The notes: generated by a model not told the origin, from the sequence alone. Shown: positions 20,637 to 29,150, counted from the first letter of the stretch. The stretch: 44,089 nt of DNA from Terriglobales bacterium (GCA_016201265.1 JACQDD010000018.1:1-44089), one strand, 5' to 3'. Numbers and translations are program-made.

Positions 20637-21656
20637 ATGCCTCCCACTATCGTCGAAGTCGAAGGGCGCAAGCTCAAGCTCTCGAACCTGGAAAAAGTTC
20701 TCTATCCCGCGACTGGCTTCACCAAGGGGCAGGTGATTGACTACTACGTCCGGGTTGCGCCGGTGCTGGTGCCGCATCTCGCCGGACGCCCGCTCACCAT
20801 GAAACGCTATCCCGAGGGCGTGGATCATGAATACTTCTTCGAAAAGAACGTGCCCATGCATCGTCCGGAGTGGGTGAAGACCGCGCCGGTGTGGAGCAAC
20901 AGCAATCATCGCACCATCCATTTCATTCTCGCGAACGATCTGGCGACGCTGGTGTGGATCGCGAACCTCGCGTCGCTGGAGCTGCATCCTTCCTTGTCAC
21001 TCGCGACCGACATTGAAACACCCACGATGATCGTGTTCGATCTCGATCCCGGGCCTCCGGCGAACATCGTGCAGTGCGCGCAGGTCGGGCTCTGGGTGCG
21101 GGCGATCTTCGACCACTTCGGCCTGCAGAGTTTTCCAAAGACCTCCGGATCGAAAGGGATGCAAATCTATGTCCCGCTGAATACGAAGACGAGCTACGCC
21201 GAGACCAAGCCCTTCGCCCACGCGGTGGCGCGTCTGCTGGAGCAAGAGCATCCCGAACTGATTGTCTCAGACATGAAGAAAGCAGTGCGCACCAACAAGA
21301 TCTTCGTGGACTGGAGCCAGAACGACGAACACAAGACGACCATCGGCGTTTATTCCCTGCGGGCCCGCGAGCATCCGACGGTCTCGACTCCGATCACCTG
21401 GGACGAAGTTGAGCAGGCGCTGAAGAAGAAAGATCCTGAGCGGCTGGTGTTCGAGGCACCGGATGTGCTCAAACGCGTGGAGAAGATGGGTGACCTGTAC
21501 GAGCCGGTCGTGAAACTGAAGCAGAAGTTGCCGCAACTGGCGGGGTTGGGGGCCAAGGTGGAGAAAGAAGAAGGCATCGCATTGGCAGCGGAGGCTGAGC
21601 GGGGACCGCGAGCGAAGCAGACGACGGCGACTGCGCCCAAGCGCCGCAAGGTATAA
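20637..21656 (+). CDS. Stand-alone LigD-type DNA polymerase/primase domain protein
   Basis: 339 aa; LSNLEKVLYPATGFTKGQVIDYY, FDLDPGPPANIVQCAQ, KTSGSKGMQIYVPL, FVDWSQNDEHKTTIGVYSLRAREHPTVSTPITWDEV. Confidence 0.93.
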   Translation: MPPTIVEVEGRKLKLSNLEKVLYPATGFTKGQVIDYYVRVAPVLVPHLAGRPLTMKRYPEGVDHEYFFEKNVPMHRPEWVKTAPVWSNSNHRTIHFILANDLATLVWIANLASLELHPSLSLATDIETPTMIVFDLDPGPPANIVQCAQVGLWVRAIFDHFGLQSFPKTSGSKGMQIYVPLNTKTSYAETKPFAHAVARLLEQEHPELIVSDMKKAVRTNKIFVDWSQNDEHKTTIGVYSLRAREHPTVSTPITWDEVEQALKKKDPERLVFEAPDVLKRVEKMGDLYEPVVKLKQKLPQLAGLGAKVEKEEGIALAAEAERGPRAKQTTATAPKRRKV

Positions 21657-21664
21657 TCCCGGCT

Positions 21665-21691
21665 CGTGTGGGGCGGACACTCTTGTCCGCC
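21665..21691 (+). repeat. Post-stop hairpin repeat, family A copy 3
   Basis: GTGTGGGGCGGACACTCTTGTCCGCC with stem GGCGGACA/TGTCCGCC, ~9 nt after the LigD-pol stop. Confidence 0.75.
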
Positions 21692-21740
21692 AACAGTTGA
21701 AGATCAAGTTGCGAGCGAAGCGACTCGGATCGCGGGGTTT

Positions 21741-21772
21741 ACTTCTGCAATCTAACTTCTGACTTCTGCAAT
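21741..21772. repeat. Single-arm oligomer repeat D6
   Basis: ACTTCTGCAATCTAACTTCTGACTTCTGCAAT; shares CTGCAATCT core with D1 inner arms. Confidence 0.65.
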
Positions 21773-21780
21773 AAGGGTCT

Positions 21781-22503
21781 ATGCCTCAACTTTACGTCGG
21801 CACCTCCGGATGGGCCTACCCGAGCTGGAAGCCGGAGTTCTATCCCGAGAAGGTCGCGCAGAAAAAGTTCCTGAACTTCTACGCGACGAAGCTGAATGCC
21901 GTCGAGGTCAACTACACGTTCCGACAGTTGGTGAAAGACACCACGGTTCAGAACTGGATCGTCGAAACGCCCGCGCATTTTCGTTTTGCGATCAAGGCGC
22001 ACCAGGTGCTGACGCACATCAAGCGACTGAAGGGCGCGGAAGAGTTCCTGAAGCGCTTTCTTGGGACGCTGGAAGGGCTGGAACGCGCGGGACGGCTTGG
22101 GCCGCTGCTGTTTCAGCTTCCGCCCAACTTCAAGGCCGACCAGGCAGTGCTTGCCGAGTTTCTGAAATCGTTGCCGCGTGTTGTCCGGGCTGCATTTGAA
22201 TTCCGCCACGATTCCTGGTTCACGGACGCCACATGGGAAGCGCTGCGCGAGCGCAACATCGCGCTCTGTGTCGCCGAGACCGAAGAGCGCAATACGCCCG
22301 ACGTGGTCACCGCCGACTATGCCTACTACCGCTACCGCAAGCCGAGCTACACGGCCGAAGAACGTAAGGTGATGGCCGGGCGCATCCAGGAGCATCTTGC
22401 CGCCGGGCGCGACGTCTTCGCTTACTTCAAGCACGAAGAGACGCCGGAGGGGGCGCTGTACGCAGTGGATGTGCTGCAGGCTGGCAGTACGTCGAGCGGG
22501 TAG
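21781..22503 (+). CDS. DUF72 (YecE-like) protein
   Basis: YVGTSGWAYPSWKPEFYPEKVAQKKFLNFYATKLNAVEVNYTFRQL; DVFAYFKHEETPEGALYA. Confidence 0.93.
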   Translation: MPQLYVGTSGWAYPSWKPEFYPEKVAQKKFLNFYATKLNAVEVNYTFRQLVKDTTVQNWIVETPAHFRFAIKAHQVLTHIKRLKGAEEFLKRFLGTLEGLERAGRLGPLLFQLPPNFKADQAVLAEFLKSLPRVVRAAFEFRHDSWFTDATWEALRERNIALCVAETEERNTPDVVTADYAYYRYRKPSYTAEERKVMAGRIQEHLAAGRDVFAYFKHEETPEGALYAVDVLQAGSTSSG

Positions 22504-22630
22504 GACTGGCTTGTTGATTTCGGGCGGGGCCAGCCACGTTTACTGGTGATAAAGGGATTTTGCGCCAGTTTGACAGGGCCCTCCCGCAGGAACTCTCTTG
22601 GTGTCCATTTACGAGTGATAGGATTACTTC

Positions 22631-22870
22631 ATGGCCAAAACACTGATGCAGTCTGTAGTCGGTCAACTCCAGAAGGAACGCACGCGACTTGAGGATGAAC
22701 TGCACCGCGTAACAGCTGCCCTAACTGCCTTCGGGAAAGCCTACATGCACGGGACCAAACCTAGACCTGCCGCGACTCGCAAGAAGCGGACTATTTCCGC
22801 TGCCGGACGCAGGAGAATCGCAGCCGCGCAGAAGGCACGATGGGCGAAGATTAGGGCAGGCAAGAAATGA
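22631..22870 (+). CDS. Small basic protein, coiled-coil N-terminus and Lys/Arg/Ala-rich tail
   Basis: 79 aa; RTISAAGRRRIAAAQKARWAKIRAGKK. Confidence 0.6.
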   Translation: MAKTLMQSVVGQLQKERTRLEDELHRVTAALTAFGKAYMHGTKPRPAATRKKRTISAAGRRRIAAAQKARWAKIRAGKK

Positions 22871-22986
22871 GTGGGCCGAGCGGTTCCGTCAGGGAGGCGC
22901 TGCGCGGTGCACCTACCGGAAGGTCTTCCACCAGTTGTTCCGTTTTGCTTGATCCCCTGGGGAACGGTTGCTGATTGGCTTGTGGC

Positions 22987-23724
22987 CTACAGACGCTTCT
23001 GCTCAAAGTCCTGGGCGGCTTTCGTCACATTCTCCGGCTTGCCGAGATCGAGCCAATAATATTCATCAGCCCGAAAGGCGAGGATCTGCTCTCCGCTGCC
23101 AGCGAGCCGCAGATATGAGGTGATGATCGAAAACACGCCTTCTTCCGTCATCATCGTCAGTAAACGTGGCGAAATCACGTGGATGCCGGAAAAGGCCAGC
23201 GCCGTCACCTGCCGGGACGGACGAGCAATCTCATCTTTCTCACCGCTTGTTACCCGCCGGCCGCAGAGTTGAAGCTGATCGTCGAAGAGAAGGTAGCGGG
23301 AAGTCTCCCGGTCCTGCACCGCCAAGGTGGCCAGCGCCTGATGTTCCTTATGAGATTGCACCATGCGGCGGAGATCGATGGTGCTGATGACATCGACGTT
23401 GTGCAGGAGGAACGGCTCTTCCCCACCACTGGAATCGTGCGGACGGTTGGCATCCTCCAGCAAGAACCAGGCGGCTTTCTTCAGACCGCCGCCGGTGTCG
23501 AGCAAAACGTCCTCACGTGAGACTTCAATCCGCATGCCGAAGTTGTCGTTCTTCTTCAGATAGTCGACAACCATGTCGGCGAAGTGATGCACGTTGACGA
23601 TTACTTCGCGAATGCCGAAATCGCGCAGGCGGGCGAGTGTGATCTCGAGCAACGTCCGCCCGGCGACTTCGACCAGCGCTTTCGGGCGATCGTCGGTGAG
23701 CGGGCGCAAGCGTGCCCTCCCCAA
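22987..23724 (-). CDS. Sugar nucleotidyltransferase (MurU-like), N-terminus damaged
   Basis: RLRPLTDDRPKALVEVAGRTLLEITLARL, PFLLHNVDVISTIDL, WLDLGKPENV; canonical M-K-A-M-I-x-A-A-G start is missing. Confidence 0.82.
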   Translation of the reverse strand: MGRARLRPLTDDRPKALVEVAGRTLLEITLARLRDFGIREVIVNVHHFADMVVDYLKKNDNFGMRIEVSREDVLLDTGGGLKKAAWFLLEDANRPHDSSGGEEPFLLHNVDVISTIDLRRMVQSHKEHQALATLAVQDRETSRYLLFDDQLQLCGRRVTSGEKDEIARPSRQVTALAFSGIHVISPRLLTMMTEEGVFSIITSYLRLAGSGEQILAFRADEYYWLDLGKPENVTKAAQDFEQKRL

Positions 23725-25156
23725 ACCCGACTCTTGAGTTGAGTTCCAGCCCGAGATGCCGCAGCACTACCTCCACTCCACTCCGGCCGCGCAGGTGTTT
23801 CGCCAATTGCTCGGCGAGATAGACCGAGCGATGCTGGCCGCCGGTGCAGCCGAACGACACCATCAGGTTTTTGAAGCCACGGCGCTGATAGTTGGTCACA
23901 CTGGCATCTACCAGCGACATGGCGCTGGCCAAAAACTGGTGCACATTCTCCTGTTGGTTGAGGTAGTCGATCACCGGCGCGTCTTTACCCGTGAGCGGCT
24001 TGAACTGCTCCTCGCGGCCGGGATTGGGGAGGCTGCGGCCGTCGAAAATGAATCCGCCTCCATTTCCAGTTTCATCTTTCGGCAGACCGCGGTGAAAGGA
24101 AAAACTGAATATCCGCACCGCCAGATGCGCGCCGCCAGCAGCCACGGTCTGCAACTTCTCTGAGGCCAGCATGCTGTTGAACGCGTCCATCAGCGTGGGC
24201 AGCGCGATGGGCAACTTGACGTTGTGCAGCAGCCAGCGCAGATTCTTCAGGGCGTAGGGCACACTCTGCAGGAAGTGCGCCTTGCGTTCATAGAAGCCGC
24301 GAAAACCATACGCACCCAGCGCCTGCATGATGCGGATGTAAACGTAGGCGTAGTAGTGCTGCATGAATGCTTCGCGATCGAGCACGATGAAACCTGCGAG
24401 CGTGTCGAGATAGTGATTGAGCAGTTGTTGGCGCAAGTTCGGCGGCAGATCGGCCTTGGCGTCGTAGAGAACCGAAGCGATGTCATATTGCAGCGCGCCT
24501 TTGCGGCCGCCTTGATAATCGAGGAAGAACGGCTGGCCATCGCGCAACATGACGTTGCGTGATTGGAAATCCCGATAAAGAAAATAATCGCGGCCGGCGG
24601 TCAGCAGAAATTTCGTCAAGCGGCCGAAATCGTCCTCCAGCGCCTGCTCATTGAACGCGATGCCCGCCAGCCTCAGGAAGTAGTACTTGAAATAATTCAG
24701 GTCCCAGGCGATGGACTGGCGATCGAAGCTGCCGCACGGATAGCACACTTTGTAATTCAAGTCGCGGGCCGCTTCGATCTGAAACCGCGGCAACATAGCC
24801 ACAACTTTGCGGTAGGCTTCCACCGCCTGGGGAGCGATGGTCTCGCCTGCGCGATTGGCCGAGAGAAACTCAAAGAGTGTTGTGTCGCCAAGATCCTCTT
24901 CGAGGTAGGCGCCATGGTTTAGATCTTCGGCATAAATTTCCGGCACCGGCAGACCGTGACGGCGAAAATGCCTGGAGAATTCGAGGAAAGCGACATTCTC
25001 CTCGCGCACGTCGTAGAGAATGCCGATCGCACTGATTGTTTCGTTCGCCAGCCGGATGATCTTGCGTCCCGAACCGCCGAGCTGGCCCTGCAGCGGCTGC
25101 ACTCGCTCCGCGGGGGAGTGAAAGTGGCGCTCAAAGAGATGTTTGAGAACGTCCAT
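23711..25156 (-). CDS. AmgK-like phosphotransferase (APH fold) fused to RapZ C-terminal domain; annotated stop of the ORF at 23525 lies inside the next gene
   Basis: DFQSRNVMLRDGQPFFLDYQGGRKGALQYDIASVLYDA (APH) followed by FSFHRGLPKD...FIFDGRSLPNPG and VSFGCTGGQHRSVYLAEQLAKHL (RapZ C-domain). Confidence 0.85.
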
Positions 25157-25458
25157 GAAGGTGATTTCCGGCGATTCCGGTTCGACCAGCCACCGACAAA
25201 GATAACATCGAGGGCACGATCCCGCGTCGGGCCCACTCAGGCCGGGAGGTCCGGCGAATTATCCATACGCGGAGCGGCTGTCGCGGTTGATCGCCAGTCT
25301 GCGGCAGAAGTACAGGATTGGCGGGGAGTATGGAAGCAGGCGCCGGCGAGGACATGTGGGCCATGCGGAACGGCAACTGGAATTGTTTTGAGTAATCGAC
25401 AGGAGTTATTGGTCGCAAATGTGGAGGGTGCTAACATACACACATTGGAGCATGTGAA

Positions 25459-26070
25459 ATGGCCGATTCTTGGGCCAAACCCCTTGTGATCGCCTTGGCT
25501 GCATCCTCATTCTGGCTCCCGGCAAGCGCGCAACAGGATCCCGCTCCCCCAGCGGCACCGACGGTGACCCTGCAGGGCCCGCCACAGCCGATGGTATTCT
25601 CACATCCTGATCCGCTACCTTCTTCCGCAGACGCACCCGTGCCCGACCTCGGGACCCTGCCCTCCGTCCCTGACAAATCGAAGTCACTGCTCCGGCGCAA
25701 AGTTGAGGAGCTTGTTCCCAGATGTCTCTACGGGATCACTTATGTTTGTTGGTCTTTGCCTCCCGGAGTACCGCCACCCTTAGTCTCGGAGGTTGAGAGG
25801 GAATTCGCAAAAGATATGGAGGTCGGCGATTACAATTTCAAGACCGGGAGCTTCAGGGGTGCAGAGTTACGTTATCGTCACGCCCTGGACTACAAGCCCG
25901 ACGATCCCGAGGCAACCTTCAGACTGGCAGAATCGATCGCCAAGCAGGGTAGGAACGACGAGGCGCAAGATGCCTACCGGGCGTACTTGAAACTAGCGCC
26001 AACCGGGCCTTTCGCCGAAAAATCACGCAAAGCGCTGGGGCGGCTGGCAAAGAAGTCTGCGAACAAGTAG
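25459..26070 (+). CDS. Exported TPR-repeat protein
   Basis: Signal-like N-terminus; DYNFKTGSFRGAELRYRHALDYKPDDPEATFRLAESIAKQGRNDEAQDAYRAYLKLAP. Confidence 0.75.
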   Translation: MADSWAKPLVIALAASSFWLPASAQQDPAPPAAPTVTLQGPPQPMVFSHPDPLPSSADAPVPDLGTLPSVPDKSKSLLRRKVEELVPRCLYGITYVCWSLPPGVPPPLVSEVEREFAKDMEVGDYNFKTGSFRGAELRYRHALDYKPDDPEATFRLAESIAKQGRNDEAQDAYRAYLKLAPTGPFAEKSRKALGRLAKKSANK

Positions 26071-26150
26071 GGAGGACTTCTCGAGGTCGCCATTGCGAGG
26101 ACCTTCGACCACGAGAAACCGAGATTTCTCTTGATTCAAAGGACTCCAGA

Positions 26151-26172
26151 TCCCTCGCTGCGCTCGGGATGA
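26151..26172. repeat. REP-like palindrome
   Basis: TCCCTCGCTGCGCTCGGGATGA; near-palindromic hairpin in an intergenic spacer. Confidence 0.5.
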
Positions 26173-26265
26173 CAATTCAAGTTTTATCCAACAACATTCC
26201 GGGCATTCTCTTCGGCGGATCACCCGACTCCTGACTGACTCCTGCCCTATAATGATCACTCCCCC

Positions 26266-27429
26266 ATGCCCACAGCGCAGCAGGAAACCCGGCGCCAGCC
26301 CCGCTTGAAGGTGGAAGCCGAGCGCTTCTGGCAGCGCGTCAGCGAAGGGCTGGAAGTCAACCAGCTCTGGTCGCAGTTTGAAAAGGACGCGCGCTCGAGT
26401 TATCGCTTTTATTCCTCGGGGCTGGCAGGTCAGGCAGAAGGCGAGTCCGGTGTTCGCCGTGCCTGGCTTATTACCAAGGCGCTGTTCTGGGCCATCCTGG
26501 AAAAGCTGAGCCCGGCGCGGCGTGTGCTGCTGCTGCTCGCGCTGATTCTGCTTTTCTTTCCGGTTGGCGGATTCACCTTCGGCGCCAAGGCGGGCCAGGT
26601 CCACCTGGTCGAGTTCGACCTGCGGCTTTGGGGCGGACTGTTGCTGCTGGTCGTGCTGCTGCTCGAACTCGCCGACCGGGTGGTGATGAAGCGCGATCTG
26701 GAAATTGCTAAGGACATCCAATCGTGGCTTTTGCCGGGAACTCCGCTTCAACTTCCGGGTTATCAGATCGCCTATGCGACGCGTCCGGCCAATACTGTGG
26801 CCGGCGACTACTACGACGTCATCCTGCGTCCAGGAGAAACGCGCGGCGAAGACCGCGTGCTGTTCGTGGTGGCCGACGTGGTCGGCAAAAGCATTCCGGC
26901 GGCCATGCTGATGGCAACGTTCCAGGCCAGTCTGCGTACGCTTTCGAGCAGCCGTGTCTCGCTGGCGGACCTGGTCGCGGGGCTCAATCGCTATGCCTGC
27001 ACCAACAGTCAGGGCGGTGTGCGCTTCACGACGGCGTTCTTTGCGGAACTGGATCCAGTGACCGGCGCTGTGGTCTATGTCAACGCCGGGCACAACGCAC
27101 CCATTCTGCGGAAAAGCTCCGGAGTGGTCGAGCGCCTGGAGACGGGCGGCGTGCCCCTCGGGATTTCGACCGAGTTCACACATCAGGCAGGCACGGCGAA
27201 CCTGGGTGCCGGAGACTGGCTGGTCATCTTCACCGATGGAGTCGTTGAAGCAGTGAACACGAAGGGTGAAGAATACGAAGAACCGCAGCTCATTCGGCTG
27301 GTGGATGAGGCGGCAGCGAGTACCCCGGCAGAAATGCTACGCCGAATGTTGGGAGCACTGGACGCTTATGTCGGTCACACGCCGCAGCATGATGATATGA
27401 CGTGTTTGCTGCTGAAAAGAAGCACTTAG
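26266..27429 (+). CDS. Membrane-anchored SpoIIE/RsbU-type PP2C phosphatase
   Basis: AKDIQSWLLPGTPLQLPGYQIAYATRPANTVAGDYYDV; NAGHNAPILR; FTDGVVEAVN; HDDMTCLLLKR. Confidence 0.93.
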   Translation: MPTAQQETRRQPRLKVEAERFWQRVSEGLEVNQLWSQFEKDARSSYRFYSSGLAGQAEGESGVRRAWLITKALFWAILEKLSPARRVLLLLALILLFFPVGGFTFGAKAGQVHLVEFDLRLWGGLLLLVVLLLELADRVVMKRDLEIAKDIQSWLLPGTPLQLPGYQIAYATRPANTVAGDYYDVILRPGETRGEDRVLFVVADVVGKSIPAAMLMATFQASLRTLSSSRVSLADLVAGLNRYACTNSQGGVRFTTAFFAELDPVTGAVVYVNAGHNAPILRKSSGVVERLETGGVPLGISTEFTHQAGTANLGAGDWLVIFTDGVVEAVNTKGEEYEEPQLIRLVDEAAASTPAEMLRRMLGALDAYVGHTPQHDDMTCLLLKRST

Positions 27430-27506
27430 CACTTAGCCGTTAGCCTTTAGCCAGACACTGCAGGGAGGAGGATTTGGCTAGATGCTAAGTGCTAAATGCC
27501 AAGTGC
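27422..27506. repeat. Oligomer-arm inverted repeat element D3 (CTTAGCA unit)
   Basis: Left GCACTTAGCACTTAGCCGTTAGCCTTTAGCCA (27422-27453), right arm rc GCACTTGGCATTTAGCACTTAGCATCTAGCCA (27475-27506); 26/32 identical by eye. Confidence 0.9.
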
Positions 27507-27512
27507 CCGCTT

Positions 27513-28601
27513 TCAACTTCCCGGCATGAGTTCGCGGTACATGCGGTGGAAGGCGTGGACGCCTCTTTCCTGCTTCACGCTGTAACGGCCGCTGTGGTAA
27601 CTGCGCGAATGCAGGTTTTTCTGCACGATTTCACAGATGGCGAGGTCTTCCATCTGGACCTCGTGGCTGAAATTTACGGACTTGCGGGCGGCGTCGGTTT
27701 CCAGGTCTTCTTCGGGCAAATACCACTCAAAGATCGCCAGCGTGCGCTCGGGCTCGAGCGGCAGGATCATGTTCAGTGACACGTTGTCGGGATAACAGTT
27801 CAGCATCCAATTGGGAAAAATCCAGAAATAATCGGCGGTCGAGTCTTCGCGCGCCTGCTGGTAGCGTCGCGGAGTGCTGTCGCCGGGCTGAGCGCCGCGG
27901 ATCGGGCTCCACTGCCGCACATGTTGTTGATAGGTTTCCACGGTGTAGGAACTGTAGTTCAGTTCGCGATTCAGCCCGGGGTGGACGCTGGGCAGGTGGT
28001 AGCCCTCGAGGTAGTTGTCAATGTAGGTCTTCCAGTTGCACTTCATGTCGTAAGTGCGGCGCTCGGAGAACTTCATGCGGCGGAAATCGAACTTTTCCGC
28101 CTGCGCGGGGAACTCGCCCAGATGTTCGCTTAGCGGGCCAGCTTCATGATCCAGGTTTACGAAGATCAGGTTGAACCATTCCGCGACCTGAACGGGGACG
28201 AGGCCAAACTCCCGCTGATCAAAGTGTTCGACGCCGTCAAACTCGGGGGTGACGAGCAAAGCGCCATCGAGACGGTAGGTCCAGCCGTGATAGCCGCAGC
28301 GGAAGAGCTTGCGGTTGCCGCAGCCGGAGGCGGGATTACCGGCGCGGTGGCGGCAGACGTTGTAGAAACCGCGCAGGATGCCATCGTCGCCGCGGACCAC
28401 GAGCAGCGGCTCGCCGACCAGGTCGAAAGTAAAGTAGTCGCCCGGATGGGAGACCTGGTGGGCGTGTCCGACAACTTGCCAGGCGCTGGAGAAGATTCGC
28501 TTCTTCTCTTCGTCGAAGAACTCCTTGGTGAAGTAGCGGGGAGCAGTCAAGGTGGACGCGCGCGCGATGTCGCGATCCGGATCCATTCGCAGGTTGATCA
28601 T
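27513..28601 (-). CDS. Rieske [2Fe-2S] aromatic-ring-hydroxylating oxygenase alpha subunit-like protein
   Basis: CRHRAGNPASGCGNRKLFRCGYHGWTYRLDGAL (Rieske ligands); DNYLEGYHLPSVHPGL (mononuclear iron region). Confidence 0.93.
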   Translation of the reverse strand: MINLRMDPDRDIARASTLTAPRYFTKEFFDEEKKRIFSSAWQVVGHAHQVSHPGDYFTFDLVGEPLLVVRGDDGILRGFYNVCRHRAGNPASGCGNRKLFRCGYHGWTYRLDGALLVTPEFDGVEHFDQREFGLVPVQVAEWFNLIFVNLDHEAGPLSEHLGEFPAQAEKFDFRRMKFSERRTYDMKCNWKTYIDNYLEGYHLPSVHPGLNRELNYSSYTVETYQQHVRQWSPIRGAQPGDSTPRRYQQAREDSTADYFWIFPNWMLNCYPDNVSLNMILPLEPERTLAIFEWYLPEEDLETDAARKSVNFSHEVQMEDLAICEIVQKNLHSRSYHSGRYSVKQERGVHAFHRMYRELMPGS

Positions 28602-28661
28602 GGCAGTGCTCGAAAGAACATCATTCTAGCGCGAGCGCTTCCATCGCGCCGGGATCTAACG

Positions 28662-28740
28662 GCCACCACGAAGGCACGGAGGAAGTCAGAAGGACTTGAT
28701 ACCGTTCATTCCTCTGTGTCTCCAGTGCTTCCGTGGCGGA
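28662..28740. repeat. Oligomer-arm inverted repeat element D4 (CACRGAG-like unit)
   Basis: GCCACCACGAAGGCACGGAGGAAGTCAGAAGG ... CCTCTGTGTCTCCAGTGCTTCCGTGGCGG; same AAGTCAGAAGG inner sequence as D1. Confidence 0.7.
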
Positions 28741-28852
28741 TTTGCACTGCCGCCACCCGAAGCCTCCGCCATTACTTCGGTTGGGACGCGCCGGTGACCG
28801 GCAGGGCGGAACTTGGCCCACCGTACGACCCAAAGCGCTTCCGCCTATTCCC

Positions 28853-29061
28853 AGCCCGGACTATTCATGAAGCCCGCTTTGAAGGGGCGCGTGTGAAAAT
28901 TGGGGCTTCAGCCCCTGGGGTCGGATTCCCTTTTCAACCCAACAGGAGGCTTCCAACGGCTCACCCCGGCGGCTAAGCCGGGATTCTTTTTGCTCCGCAT
29001 CGGCGCGGCTCAAAGCCGCGCCCCTTCAAAACCGTGCCATTGCTCATGAATAATCCGGGCT
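28853..29061. mobile_element. ~209 bp MITE-like element with terminal inverted repeats
   Basis: AGCCCGGACTATTCATGA (28853-28870) vs TCATGAATAATCCGGGCT (29044-29061, rc AGCCCGGATTATTCATGA); inner inverted pair GAAGGGGCGCG / CGCGCCCCTTC; internal hairpins. Confidence 0.7.
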
Positions 29062-29150
29062 AGAATCCCCGCCCGCTTCGTTGTTGCCGCAGACAAATCG
29101 GGGAGTCGGTCCTGGCCCAACCCGCAGGTTCGCGCCCGAGGCTTCCTGAA

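Noticed and set aside
26151-26172. REP-like TCCCTCGCTGCGCTCGGGA as a novel element
   Set aside because: This style of palindrome is common in many bacterial genomes; only one copy here
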